DNA of 64,000 nt from Arbacia lixula (GCA_963669155.1 OZ022593.1:15229758-15293757); one strand, 5' to 3'. Shown: positions 13,579-23,409, counted from the stretch's first letter. Program-made: numbers and translations. Notes: a model not told the origin generated them from the sequence alone.

Positions 13579-14884
13579 ATTTGCCTCTCTTCCCCTTCCT
13601 CGTTCCATCTGTCCCCCACTTTCTTCTCTACCCACATCCGTACATTCCACACGGATCTATTAATCAATGCTAACTTGCGGAGGACACCTTAAATGCAAAT
13701 CGGAAACAAACTATAACATTCAAAGGCGTCAACGAACGTGAGATACCTTCGAGAAATCAAGGGCTACCGGAAGAAAGTACGTTCGCGTCAACAACCCAAG
13801 AAAAGTGAATTTATAGCAGGTGGAAATTCACATTCATACTGATCATTGTTTAAAAAAGATTGATCTGTGATTGTTGGGATGATGCGGACTTTCAATGCCG
13901 CGACTGTATCACGCGCCTACGTTCTTTAAATATTTACGATAAACACCAGTAGCGGTGGTCGTCTTTTTTTTTAGCACACGGAATATCAATGATCGTTCGT
14001 CAATCGTCTCACCTTACGTGCCGTTTGCTAATTGGTTTGCATCTATTAAAAATGCAAACACTTCATTATTGATGGATGCCTAGACAAACCCTTACATGAC
14101 AGACTGAGTAATCAATTATTACATAATACATGGGCGAAAGAAATGAGAACAAAATGCTACTTCGTTAGGGACGCTGGCTACAAGAGCTTGTGAGCTCCAT
14201 CAGGTGTTTTCATCGACCTTACTGCAAATTTGATACGGACGTCCTTGGCATTATTTCACAAAACAATCTATTATCGAAATGTTTGCACGTCAGAATTTGA
14301 CAGAGATGTTTTCATAAAACAACGTTTTGGGATGTTAACTCGAACTGCGATGTATATTATCCGATGAACAGAATAAATACGTGACACAATACAAATACAA
14401 GTAATAGTCATTAATACAAAAAAAAAGATTGTATACATTACTGATTTCATGCAAGTAATTATTATCACCATCTTTATTTCAATACGCAGTCTGAGTTTAG
14501 CCACGATAGAGGAATCTTACCCGCTTTCATTCTGACGATAACAGCGATGACGAGCGCGTTGCCGACAGATCCGACCACGAAGATGATGGCGGCAATGATG
14601 GCGAGGATGACCTGGACGCACATACCCATCGTCGGCTCCGGTTCGGACGTGGGCTCGGCATTGAACTCGCCTATCGATTCCGGCTCAGCCGACAGTAGCC
14701 CGGTTAGGAATGACCATGGTTCGGGCTCGGCGGTACCGAGGAGCCATTCCGCCGTCGCTTCGGCTTCGGGTTCGCTGTTCGGCTCAGGTTCGGGTTCCGA
14801 TTCGGGCTCGGCCTCCGGCTCGGGTTCGGCCGTTGTGTTGAGTGTTGTCATGACAACGGAGTACAATATTGTCGTCGTAGCCAT
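2679..14884 (-). CDS. rhodopsin-family (class A) G-protein-coupled receptor, six coding exons, complete
   Basis: Six minus-strand exons (14884-14521, 6513-6386, 5228-5100, 4439-4226, 3554-3328, 2870-2679) join with GT-AG introns into one open frame of 1254 nt, 417 aa. The predicted protein is a seven-helix plasma-membrane receptor. Seen: acidic Glu-Pro-rich N-tail, GN in TM1 (N109), LAVAD in TM2 (D137), D187-R188-H189 in place of DRY, W213 in TM4, P242 in TM5, SWVP in TM6 (W299, P301), NFVVY in place of NPxxY in TM7 (N337, Y341), and helix 8 with a possible palmitoyl Cys358. TM3 lacks the usual cysteine and extracellular loop 2 is only about eight residues without cysteine, so the canonical disulfide is absent. 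The ATG at 14884 is preferred: it has A at -3 and G at +4, and no upstream in-frame ATG is apparent. Ligand unknown. The DRxD and AYG...YAF patterns faintly recall GPR22, which is inference only. Confidence 0.9.
3328..3554 (-). CDS. GPCR exon 5: TM6, TM7 and start of helix 8
   Basis: Acceptor TTCCAG|TGCGG, directly preceded by a run of about 20 C on the coding strand, and donor ATCAAG|GTAAG. Encodes [10 protein letters not shown]6 with SWVPSLI, TM7 with ALNFVVYAF and [11 protein letters not shown]. Confidence 0.93.
3562..3583. repeat. G homopolymer run (C-run on the GPCR coding strand)
   Basis: About 20 consecutive G on the plus strand. On the minus strand it forms the pyrimidine tract of the exon 5 acceptor. 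Confidence 0.85.
3775..3803. repeat. (CT)n microsatellite in a GPCR intron
   Basis: CT dinucleotide run within the intron between exons 4 and 5. The rest of that intron (to about 4225) is purine-rich low-complexity sequence with GAAGAA words and nothing coding. Confidence 0.9.
4226..4439 (-). CDS. GPCR exon 4: TM4, short ECL2, TM5
   Basis: Acceptor CGTTAG|GTCCTGG and donor ATCTCGG|GTAAG. Encodes TM4 (VLVVIWAIS), a loop of about eight residues (IPQQFEFG), TM5 with its proline, and a basic start of intracellular loop 3 ([16 protein letters not shown]). Confidence 0.92.
4803..5095. repeat. GCGG-rich interspersed repeat fragment in GPCR intron 3
   Basis: Begins near CTTACACGGAAGCGTTTTGCC, which resembles TTCACACGGAAGCGGTTTGCC at about 28906. 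It ends just before exon 3. The GC content is higher than in the rest of the intron. It is probably a fragment of the same DNA-element family. Confidence 0.35.
5100..5228 (-). CDS. GPCR exon 3: TM3 with DRH motif
   Basis: 129 nt, phase 0 on both sides, acceptor CCCAG|GTGGAG and donor AAGCAG|GTAGG. Encodes 43 residues including [19 protein letters not shown]. The cysteine usually found at the outer end of TM3 is absent. Confidence 0.92.
5231..5645. repeat. degenerate AATCA/ATCAAA pentamer-like array
   Basis: Dense ATCAAATCAA-type words, strongest at 5231-5300 and 5570-5640, immediately upstream of exon 3 on the coding strand. Diffuse simple-sequence repeat, non-coding. Confidence 0.6.
6386..6513 (-). 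CDS. GPCR exon 2: TM2
   Basis: Acceptor CCTCAG|AGCGC and donor TACTCC|GTAAG. Encodes residues 122-164, containing [13 protein letters not shown] with the conserved TM2 aspartate and a short first extracellular loop. It joins exon 1 to give [10 protein letters not shown]. Confidence 0.9.
6515..7160 (-). repeat. very long polypyrimidine tract upstream of GPCR exon 2
   Basis: About 640 bases that are almost purely C/T on the minus strand (G/A on plus) and run directly into the exon 2 acceptor. Open frames of more than 200 codons here are Ser/Pro/Leu low-complexity translations and not genes. Confidence 0.8.
7161..8880. other. intron 1 of the GPCR gene, unannotated part
   Basis: AT-rich sequence without open frames, duplications or recognisable element ends. 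I see nothing supportable here. Confidence 0.6.
8885..10270. repeat. two diverged direct copies of a dispersed repeat flanking a LINE tail
   Basis: About 8885-9060 and 10100-10270 share the order TCTATCTCTAA, GAGTTAC, TCAATCACAATT, TGATGTTYGGAGA and AAGTTTGATGAT. Related pieces (TCTCTAA, ATTGATAT) recur near 30045-30095 and 44575-44650. Together they define a dispersed non-coding repeat. The two copies bracket the LINE fragment at 9074-10077. Confidence 0.5.
9074..10077 (+). mobile_element. CR1/L2-type LINE 3' fragment
   Basis: The frame at 9074-9157 encodes [18 protein letters not shown] followed by a short tail and a stop. This is the LWNxLP...FK pattern at the C-terminus of CR1/L2 reverse-transcriptase ORFs. 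A non-coding 3' region follows, with two diverged copies of a ~170-bp unit (about 9310-9440 and 9470-9595), then GGGGCTACCCTGTTTATAAA and an (AAATA)n tail at about 10040-10077, typical of LINE 3' ends. The element is 5' truncated and inactive. Confidence 0.6.
10278..10776. other. intron 1 sequence between LINE remnants
   Basis: Contains an open frame at 10379-10681 with no recognisable domain and more GC-rich composition than its flanks. Probably repeat-derived. No gene is supported. Confidence 0.4.
10800..11446 (+). mobile_element. 5'-truncated RTE-like LINE, C-terminal part of the reverse-transcriptase ORF
   Basis: The first frame (10777-11268) carries [56 protein letters not shown] and [11 protein letters not shown]. 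After a frameshift near 11216-11270 the second frame continues with [20 protein letters not shown] and QWLNN. This YLG...TYGAETW...KWRWAGH...EEGFIQQW order is typical of RTE-type non-LTR retrotransposons downstream of the RT core. The element ends in TGATGATGATGA at 11435-11446, a typical short 3' microsatellite tail. It sits antisense to the GPCR gene in intron 1 and is defective. Confidence 0.8.
11560..12430. repeat. degenerate DNA-element-like repeat with GCGTTT/AAACGC and AATCATGATT words
   Basis: Dense repeats of AAACGC/GCGTTT and the palindrome AATCATGATT. It contains a visible tandem pair starting TATGCTCAATTAGCGAAGG (about 12033) and TATGCTCAATTTGCGAAGG (about 12110). Overlapping ORFs on both strands have no domain. 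The organisation resembles subterminal repeats of a DNA transposon, family not identified. Confidence 0.45.
12439..13170. repeat. direct duplication, copy in GPCR intron 1
   Basis: Shares long blocks with 15105-15750, for example CATTCAAACATCTGTATGG, AAAGCGTGCTAATGA, GAGATATTTTACTTG, CCGTTGCCACACAATC and ATCCTTCCATAACA, all in the same order and orientation. There is no coding capacity. Together the two copies bracket the first coding exon of the GPCR gene. Confidence 0.8.
13261..13620. repeat. (CT)n microsatellites
   Basis: Two long CT runs (about 13264-13320 and 13520-13575) joined by CT-rich sequence. All ORFs through it are low-complexity. Confidence 0.9.
13690..14510. other. intron 1 start, unannotated
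   Basis: AT-rich non-coding sequence directly downstream of the GPCR exon 1 donor. No recognisable element. Confidence 0.5.
14521..14884 (-). CDS. GPCR exon 1: Glu-Pro-rich N-terminus and TM1
   Basis: Encodes residues 1-121. The first 85 residues are an acidic low-complexity tail with repeated AEPE/SEPE units and one N-glycosylation sequon (N16-T-T). There is no clear cleavable signal peptide. TM1 spans about 90-116. The donor is AAAGCGG|GTAAG. The exon ends after the first base of a Glu codon completed by exon 2. Confidence 0.88.
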
Positions 14885-15100
14885 GTTTTTGCGTATTTGT
14901 TCCGCTCCGGGTTCTCTACGTAGAAGATACAAATGCGAGAGGACAAAAACAACAACATCATTTTAATTCTATCATTGCGGTCCCGTCTTATTCCTAAGTA
15001 AACACCAACAATATGAAAAAAACCTTGATAATCATCAGTTTGAATCGCAGAATATCCGCACATTTGTGAGTTTCAGACAACGAGTTCCAGCATTACACCA
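14885..15100 (-). promoter_or_regulatory. 5' UTR and proximal promoter interval of the GPCR gene (inferred)
   Basis: Immediately upstream of the chosen ATG. The frame stays open for only 16 codons upstream and has no earlier ATG, consistent with 5' UTR. No convincing TATA box or initiator can be singled out. The duplicated segment 15105-15750 begins just beyond. Confidence 0.3.
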
Positions 15101-15104
15101 TAAA

Positions 15105-15750
15105 GGTTTTAGGAAGGAGGGACAACTCGAGCATATTACATTATATATATATTTTATATAATATTATATATATATTATATATATTATATATAGCATAATA
15201 TATTCAAACATCTGTATGGATACTAAAGCGTGCTAATGAATGTCAAAAGCAGTCCACAATAATGCTTTGATGTCTCATGCTCAGCACCGACATTTAGCGG
15301 ATTTCAACTTGGAAAGAATTATCTTTAATTGTCCATTTTATCTCTAGGGGCTTTGTTTCTCATGACATTATTAATGAAATTGACCTCACTTTCCGGGATT
15401 TTCCGGAGTTGTGGGATTCAAACAATCATATCTTAAGCTATGTGTTATCATCAACAGTGTTTACGTGCGTTTGCGTGCCGCTGAGATATTTTACTTGGAA
15501 AAACTGTTTATTTTTGTTTGTTGATATCTGTTAAGCTTGCGCAAGCATTGATTCCATTAACAAAATTGGACATTCGAAATGACTCCTTTTTTGTTCTCTT
15601 TGACAAGCCGTTGCCACACAATCGTGTTCGTAATTGTTTAAACACGTGAACACCACATGTTGAGAACACAAAACTTTTCGGCGGCGCTGAGCATGGGTTC
15701 AGAGAAAGAAGATTGATGCATTATCCTTCCATAACAGTATCCCTGATTAC
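15105..15750. repeat. direct duplication, copy upstream of GPCR exon 1
   Basis: Partner of 12439-13170. It differs by an AT-rich (TA)n insertion at about 15139-15200 and scattered indels, so the duplication is old. It lies in the 5' flank of the GPCR gene. Confidence 0.8.
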
Positions 15751-15814
15751 ACTAACCCAATGAAAGCCCGTACTGTAGACTAGTCATTATTATTAGTAGG
15801 CTGTTAAACTTCCA

Positions 15815-15935
15815 ATTCCAATTCAATTCTTTATTCATTTAACAAACAAGAATAAACAACTTTCATGAACAATGAATATAAGGCATCACCAGAAAGCTGA
15901 TGGCTTGTGAGGTGTGATAACCTTTAACATGTGGT
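15815..15935 (-). repeat. dispersed repeat, LINE/SINE 3' end
   Basis: The reverse complement of this segment matches 31216-31325: CACCTCACAAGCCATCGGC, TTTCTGGTGATGCCTTATAT, CATTGTTCATGAAAGTTG, ending in TGAATAAAGAATTGAAT. The TTGAAT-rich tail suggests the 3' end of a retroposon. Confidence 0.6.
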
Positions 15936-16119
15936 TCAAAACACATAAGTATAAAGTCCATTACTTAAATGACATACAGTAAGATAAGCCCGAGTATACA
16001 AATTACATACAAATACATACTTACAAAAACATACATCAAAGAAAAACTTATTACAGAATACTGTTTGATATTTGCTCGGACAAACAAAATTTCACATTAA
16101 AATACACACAAGCGCACTC

Positions 16120-16299
16120 ACATGCACAACACACACACACATACTCACATACACACTCACACACTCACACACTCACACATTCACACACACATACATTTAC
16201 TCACTCACATGCACAACACACACACACTTACACACACACACTCACACACACACTCACACTCACACATTCACACACGCATACACTTACTCACACACACAT

Positions 16300-16341
<42 letters not shown>

Positions 16342-16370
16342 CCTCACATGCACACACACATACACATATA
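16120..16370. repeat. (CA)n microsatellite, interrupted
   Basis: CACACA runs with CACTCACA interruptions. His/Thr-rich ORFs across it are artefacts. Confidence 0.9.
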
Positions 16371-16379
16371 TAAATCCAC

Positions 16380-17775
16380 CACAAAACGCTTACACACACA
16401 TGTAAAGGACCCAACAAACACACGAGAAATGAGAGATGCACAACGGACTGGATGATATCTTCCAATTAGCTGGTACCCTGGTTTCGCACAAAGTGTCAAG
16501 AGACTATTGAAGCATCTAAAACTGTCATTCTGCGAGGGAAATATCAACCACTTCTATCTCATCCATGGAGCGACTGACAGTCTACATATAGTACAACTTT
16601 AAGTTCAAATTGGTAGTTTGGTATATTCGTTGTATGTTTCTGTCATACGTATGCCAGTACGTCAAACCCAATGGCGGTACTCTAAAAACGAACAAAAGTT
16701 TGGATTTAAGTTCCCTACGACCCTATAAGTGTGATTGACATCAATTGATTTTGTCAGTTTTCAGATTATTAACTGCCTTAGCTTAGATAGTTTTTTTTTG
16801 TAAATTCAATTTCCTTTAAAATACCAACCCAGTATTCTGATAGCAATGAATTTCAACTATATGGATGTCCTGAGTGTCCTATTAAGAGTAAGCAAAAAAC
16901 ATAACATGAGTAAAAAAAAAAAGTATTTACCTGATTGGAGTAATTTTTTTACTCATATAGAGCGAAATAATAATAATGAGACAAAAATCTTCATTTGAAT
17001 ACCGTTTTTAGCTAAATACTTTATTTGAGCCAAATACTAAGTATTTGTTTTCTTTTTATACTTTAGTATTGAATCAAATACCACCCCATTATTCTGATCA
17101 CAATTACAAGTACATTGCTGATAAATCATTCTTTTAGCGGCGTTTCAAGAAAATGTGAAAATGAAATCCAAATTGTTCTAGGCTCTTTGCTTGAATGTAA
17201 AACCAAACAATAATTTATCATATTTGAGAATGAAATTGAAATGAATGCTAGGCTCTTTGTTTGAATGTACAACCCAACCATATCATATCACATATGCATT
17301 GAAGGTAAATGAAAGTTAAAGCGCGCGAGTTTAAAGAAACTACTAAAGTCAAATACACCGGATGCTTCCTTCGCCTTGACGTGAAACCTGGTGATTATTA
17401 ATCATAAGTATTACTGGTAAATCAGAGTGCCATAGAGAGTTTAGTTAATATTCTCTCGGCATATGCTTCGAACATGACAATTGCCGTTTACGTTATACCG
17501 CTGGTAAATATGAAGACGACTTCCAAGAAAATCTGAAAAATTTACACAAAGTGTGGGTTCGACCGACATGATGGTATCAAATATATTACAAGAACACCCG
17601 AACTCTTCAGTTAACAAGAACTACGGTCCTCTCTCAGTTGTTTGTTGCGCATAAATTATTTCAAGTATGACTTTAATATTTCTTCATGAGGATATTCGAT
17701 AGTTTAAGCAAAATGAATGCCAACTGTCTATGCTCTAAAGACTGCGAACTTTAACAGCACGGATATTTTCCGATT
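16380..17775. other. intergenic, small local duplication
   Basis: AT-rich intergenic sequence. At about 17170-17290 the phrase CTAGGCTCTTTGYTTGAATGT occurs twice about 75 bp apart. Nothing else is supportable. Confidence 0.5.
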
Positions 17776-17834
17776 TCCGATTTTCCTATTTCCTATTTCC
17801 TATTTCCTAACCCTAACCCTAACCCTAACCCTAA
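17776..17834. repeat. interstitial telomeric repeat preceded by TATTTCC heptamers
   Basis: 17806-17834 contains about 4.8 units of the vertebrate/echinoderm-type telomere hexamer (CCCTAA)n. It is preceded by four degenerate CTATTTC heptamers. It lies far from any window edge, so it is an interstitial tract. Confidence 0.85.
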
Positions 17835-17839
17835 AATAA

Positions 17840-19240
17840 CGCTATCCACTGATGTAATGTACAATCAAGTTTTGTAAGTAACTCAACATCTTCGAGAACA
17901 AAACATATGTAGAGAAAATACTATTTTAAACATCGCAATCTGGAGAGTAATGACATTAGGCGCGTAAATGTGGGTCCCTTTAAAAGGCTCCGTAGGCGCG
18001 GAACACATTTCTCAGCATTTCTTCCATATTAAGATTGGAACTGAACAAACAACGAAAAATCACACGTGGGATTGATAACAAAACCCCACGAAATTCCGTG
18101 TGATATGTGGGTCAGAATAGCCTTCCTTGACATACGTAATTTGATATCATGTTGAACCATGCATCTGCAGATTAAAATATCAGTATGAACACTTTTACTG
18201 CAAATATTGGTATTCATGGCGGAGTGCCTTGGCTCTAAATCCAACTTTCTCTTCTTTTTATTAACTACTCTTTTTATTATTTGTATTTTTTCTCTCATCA
18301 ATCCGTTGTAGACTGCTGCTCATATGGATTTGTGTGCAATACTAGTAACAAAATGCATACTAAGGGTTAATGTCTAGGCGATAATGTTCCTCCTGAAATG
18401 AATTAATCGATATCTACCCATGTATGATAAAATACATTAAAAAATATGGTACATGGTATATCGATAGTCGAACCACGAGGGGTCGACGTCACTCATACGT
18501 GCTCTAGTATATAGGCGGTCGGTCTATATACATTGTGCTAATGTGTGTACTCCATACGACCTTCCTATATCGTGTGACATTAAACATCAAATGGGTCCCT
18601 ATTGTAAGTACACTCTCACCTTTTAGAGCGGTGTTCTGAAAACGAACTTACGTTTGGTCTTCAGCTTGGACTTAATTCCCCTAAAATTCATGATTTCGAT
18701 TGACCTATTTGGGCAGTTTTGGACTTACGTCAGTTTATGGAATCCCTACTGGCTTAGCTAACACAGTTTTTGACTGAAACTATCTTTCAGAATATCACGC
18801 CTGGGGGACCGAAATCGAAATTTCAATTTAAAAAATGCATAATTTTTTATTGGTGTGTGTGTGTGCTTCATTCACGCATATCAACTCAAACTTAATGGTA
18901 TGACGCTCCCCAGCGATATGTCGTACCTTCCAAAACCCCTTTTAAACGGGAGAACATGAGGCACTTTATTAGAATTAAAGAATATCCAATAGTAATTCGA
19001 GCCATAAATCAGAAAAATTATACGAGCGAGCTCATACTGCCAAAACTAATATAATAATTCGCTTTTCAACTTGTTCTCATTTCCCCCCGCCGGCGTTTTT
19101 TTATTTTTTATTTCTTCTCAAGAATCTGTGGACCCCTGTAGAATGAGCAAAACATTCTCGACAAATTCGGGTAGACAAGTAAATCGGAAAGAATGCGGAA
19201 GAGGAAATTAGAGACCAGGACTAAAGACAGGGAAAGAGGT
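17840..19240. other. intergenic, nothing recognisable
   Basis: AT-rich sequence without coherent ORFs. The short run GAACCACGAGGGGTCGACGTC (near 18470) is more GC-rich, but no element could be defined. Confidence 0.5.
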
Positions 19241-19249
19241 GGGAGAGAG

Positions 19250-19274
19250 AGGGATAGATAGATGTATGGCGTCT

Positions 19275-19332
<58 letters not shown>

Positions 19333-19349
19333 GGGGGTAGATAGATGTA

Positions 19350-19385
<36 letters not shown>

Positions 19386-19401
19386 GTGTGTGTGTGTGTG
19401 T

Positions 19402-19450
<49 letters not shown>
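19250..19450. repeat. compound (GT)n(GA)n microsatellite
   Basis: Two successive GT-then-GA tracts (about 19273-19340 and 19350-19448) separated by a repeated GTAGATAGATGTAT block. The whole compound unit therefore appears duplicated. Confidence 0.9.
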
Positions 19451-19451
<1 letters not shown>

Positions 19452-19459
19452 GCGAATGG

Positions 19460-20510
19460 AAAAAACGTAAAAGGGTGATCAACAAAGTGATCAACTGAAG
19501 TCATTTCCCATAACATTTCACGCCATTTTATGCCAAAGTCAGACGTCATCAACTTCATGATTTTAATCATCAAAACAGGTCATCCATAGAATTTGAAGAA
19601 AGCAAGTGGATCGAATAGATCCAGAAAATTAGCTTTTTCTTCAAGCATCTTAATCGTAATCAATAAGATATAGGTTAACGCATAAAAACGATGCGATCTT
19701 TCTCCCCATCCGATTGTTAAACTAATTTTCAATAAAAAACAAACATATAATTGCTTTCAATGATATTGTAAAGCATAAACTTAATAAAACAATAACAAAA
19801 ATGTTATTACATACTTCGAATATCATTTTATAACGCAACATAATTCAGGTACCGGGTAAAGGGACCCTCATTGAAGTAAAGCTTGTAAGAAGATATGTTT
19901 TTCATGTTTTCAGTCATAATGTACTTCGAATCGAGTGGAGGATGAGAATGATAGGTAGACAATAAAATGTTGAAGGTGTCTTGAGGAATAAAGCGTTTTT
20001 GCTTGTACATGTATCTATTTTGTTCTTACTTTGTACTCACGTATTAGAATTCAGTGCATTTTATTCTTAAAAGTTTCTCAGATTAACGAATTGTTCAGTC
20101 CTTTTAATTCATTCAGGTTAGTTTGAGTGTTAATGGTATTTGGCGTTATAGGATGAAAAAAAGGCAGAACGAATGCAATCTGACGATTTTCATAATAATC
20201 TTAATTGCAGGAAAGGCTTTTAGAGGATTGACGCAGGATAATTTGATCAAAATGATCATACGCGCGTGTGATTCGTCTTGCAGGGAGAAAATTCATATTA
20301 ATAATTTCTAATTATATAAATGACCACTGCAATTGAACCTTGATTTACTTTAACAAACATATATCATGATCAGAAAGTACCAAACAATCCTGTTAAGCCT
20401 GTCATTATGGTGCAAATTACGGTCCAATCTCTAATTATGATAATGGGTCATCAATCCATATTTTTCGAATCTCTTGACTGATTCAGAAGCACATGGATGA
20501 AAAATATGAT
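19460..20510. other. intergenic, nothing recognisable
   Basis: AT-rich, no supportable gene or repeat boundary. Short ORFs only. Confidence 0.5.
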
Positions 20511-20517
20511 TACTATG

Positions 20518-21125
20518 GGTTTGTCTGCATCGCTAACTTGATCAATACCACTGGGATGGAGTAAGGGGGTAGGAGCGGGGGTGGAGAGGTGGGTGGAAGG
20601 GGAGTGGAGAGGTGGGTGGAAGGGGGGTGGAGAGGTGAGGGAAGTGGTGGGGGGGGGGGTAGAGGGGAGGGAGGATGGTGGGGTTGGGAACTTTTGTCTG
20701 TTTCGCTATCTTGATCAATATCACTTGGATGGAGATGGGGGGGGGGGGGGTGTGGAGAGGAGGGTGGAAGGTGGGGTGGAGAGGTGGATGATGAGGAGGG
20801 GGTGGAAAGGAGAGCGGAAGGTGTGTTGGGAGGTTTTGTCTGCTTCGCTATCTTGATCTATGAGGACGGATTTGTGGATGAAAGATGGGTGTGTGATGCG
20901 GACTGGGTGGAATTAAGGGACTGGGTGGTGTCGAGTGGGAGGGTCGGATTGGGATTGGGAGGTAGGTGTGTGATGCGGATGGTGTGGAATGTGTGGGCGG
21001 GGTGGGGACGCAGATGGGGGGCGGAAGATGTGGAGGGTTAGGGAGGTGAGGGGGATACAGAGGGGGCGGAGCGTGGAATATGGGGTGGGGCTGGGAGGTG
21101 GGGTGGGGAGAGATAGGGATAGAAT
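20518..21125 (+). repeat. G-rich degenerate tandem array
   Basis: Three diverged copies of a phrase like TTGTCTGCTTCGCTATCTTGA start near 20520, 20693 and 20835. They are separated by long GGGTGG/GGAGAGGTGG tracts on the plus strand. Many runs of three or more G lie close together, so G-quadruplex formation is possible. Open frames in several registers are low-complexity. Confidence 0.65.
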
Positions 21126-21129
21126 GTGA

Positions 21130-22255
21130 GAGTAGATTTTGATCAATCATCGCCTATTTTTCATTTTCGTTTGATTCAGCATATGTCATTAGGTTTTTTT
21201 TTCCCATTTGCTATTTTGGTGTGCAAAGAACATAATGAGGGGGAGAACTGGGATTATTTGTTGTCATTCTATCTTCTGTTTGGTACACAATGCTTTTCCC
21301 CGAGTCCCTTTATGTCGTTATTTGTAATAAATCATGATTGTCTAGTGCCGTCACATATACCCGCATTTTCGTCATTTGATCGATGGAATGTGGGATATGT
21401 GATATGTAAATGAGACGAAATAAGGTTCTCGACCCCAAATGTCATGTTTGGGTCTGAACTTTTATTTTCAGTACATAACGTTTCATCTGATATGTATATC
21501 TGTATGTTGGAATTGACGAATCTATTTGCTTTAGCAAAATTATATCCGGGGTTTTGAACTTGTTTTAGCGTGTTCAGTCTCAATTCTAGTTCAATATCAA
21601 ATTTCACTTTCAATTTAAGTCAGGAAAGACTAAAAATATCTCTATTACCAGCATTTTAAAAGAAAAGGGACGCCACCGTACTCTTCCTAGCTACTATTCA
21701 AAACAGGATTTCTATAAAAGAAGAATATACATACATGTACTTTCCGTGAGTATTGACTTTTGTTCAAGTACTTTTCGTGTAAATTAGAGTTCACGGAAAA
21801 AGCATGACCCCTATTCCTTAATATCGATATCTATTTCAAGAATGAAAGGAAGATGAATAGTGTTCTTTAGCGGAATACAATCACTTACAGAGTTTTCTGA
21901 AATACGTCAGCTTAGAATTTACTGAAAGACGTATCAATTATATGATTATTTAACATATCATCGAAGGATGCTTCCTTTGACAGGCTGTAAACGATCATTT
22001 CTCGTTAAAAGATAGAATCACTTAAGCCTACAATTCGTTAAAGTTCTTGTAAAGTTATCCTTCCAATGAAGAACACAAGGATATGTTGAAATGTCCTGCT
22101 CATATTTCTTCATCTTTTCCACACACTCTGTTGGTATTTTTAAGTACAGCACATTCTTACAATGAAAAATTGTATTTGACCTTTGGTTAAAATGATTGAG
22201 CAGGTTCGCCAAAGACAGAATATCTTTGGGAGAGTGTGAGGAAAGTGTCAACAAA
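21130..22255. other. intergenic, nothing recognisable
   Basis: AT-rich, no coherent coding signal or repeat. Confidence 0.5.
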
Positions 22256-22261
22256 TATATA

Positions 22262-22279
22262 AGAGAAAGAGAGAGAGAG

Positions 22280-22350
<71 letters not shown>

Positions 22351-22545
22351 GTGTATGTGTGTGAACGTGACGGAGAGAGAGAGACAAACAGAGAGACAGA
22401 GTGAGTGAGAATGAGAAAAAAAGAGAAAGAGAGGCAGCGCACGCAAGAGAAAAACAGATAGAGAGGGGATAGGGGCGGAAGGGGGGGGGGGGCGAGAGAC
22501 AGGAGGATAAAGATAAATAGCGAGACAGATGGGGGGGGGGGGTGC
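22262..22545. repeat. compound (GA)n(GT)n and poly-G low-complexity
   Basis: GA run, about 100 bp of GT repeat, a second GA-rich run and two G homopolymers (about 22482-22492 and 22531-22542). Long overlapping ORFs on both strands are artefacts of this composition. Confidence 0.9.
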
Positions 22546-22559
22546 AGTTGCTAGGTGTT

Positions 22560-23065
22560 TAATGAATGGCACGCTATTCTCACCTCCCGACCTTGTGAAC
22601 GCCTTCAGCGAGATAATTAGCACACATGATAAATACACTTTACATGGAACGATAAGGCTATATATAAGCTATATATACTAAAACCTGAGACTTTTGGTAT
22701 TACGAAATCGGCTAGTGTACTTGTTTTCATTTCAGTTAATTTATTTAGTGTCAAATGCACAAAAACTACACTTTTCAAATAAAGATCGTAAATACACTGA
22801 GCATGAGGACCAAACAGTTAATCAACGTCTCATAACATAATTGAATACATCGTGCGAATAATGAAATGTTGACGAGATACGGTTCAAGTTTTAACCTTCC
22901 CTTGGGAAATTGAAATTTCATGTCTGATGCTTTTAAGAAATGCGAACTAGAACTTCAACAAAACGTATACAGTGTATAACGGAGAAGATGACAGCCAGAC
23001 GACGAAAAAACACACCAACGAAACAATGATATCAACAGTACCAACAACCAGAACCCAACCAGCAT
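22560..23065. other. intergenic, nothing recognisable
   Basis: AT-rich, no supportable feature. Confidence 0.5.
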
Positions 23066-23073
23066 TAATGTAC

Positions 23074-23405
23074 TTTTCCGATTGTCTGAGGAACCCATTA
23101 CTTACAAAGTCAAACAACATTTCGTGTGTGCTTTCTTCACATTAAAACGCAAAAGGATAATATTAATGAATGCACGTCGCAATGTTTGTACTTCTTTACC
23201 AACCTGCCTGTGTTATCTCCCAGACTGGCTAGGCAATGTCATTGTATATGAGAACCTAATTGTCTGAGGAACCATCACTTATTTAGTCAAAAAACATTTC
23301 GTGTGTGTTTTAATCTCATTAAAACACAATTGCATAGTTTGAATGAATGTCACGTCCAAACTTTTGTACTTCTTCATCCACGTGTCTTTAATGTGTCCCT
23401 GAATG
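23074..23405. repeat. direct duplication, two copies about 190 bp apart
   Basis: TGTCTGAGGAACC, AACATTTCGTGTGTG, CATTAAAACRCAA and TTGTACTTCTT recur in the same order at about 23074-23210 and 23263-23400. The copies have clearly diverged. Non-coding. Confidence 0.7.
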
Positions 23406-23409
23406 GAAT

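Noticed and set aside
22018-22638. 206-codon minus-strand ORF
   Set aside because: Driven by GA/GT microsatellites. No domain and no splice-consistent extension.
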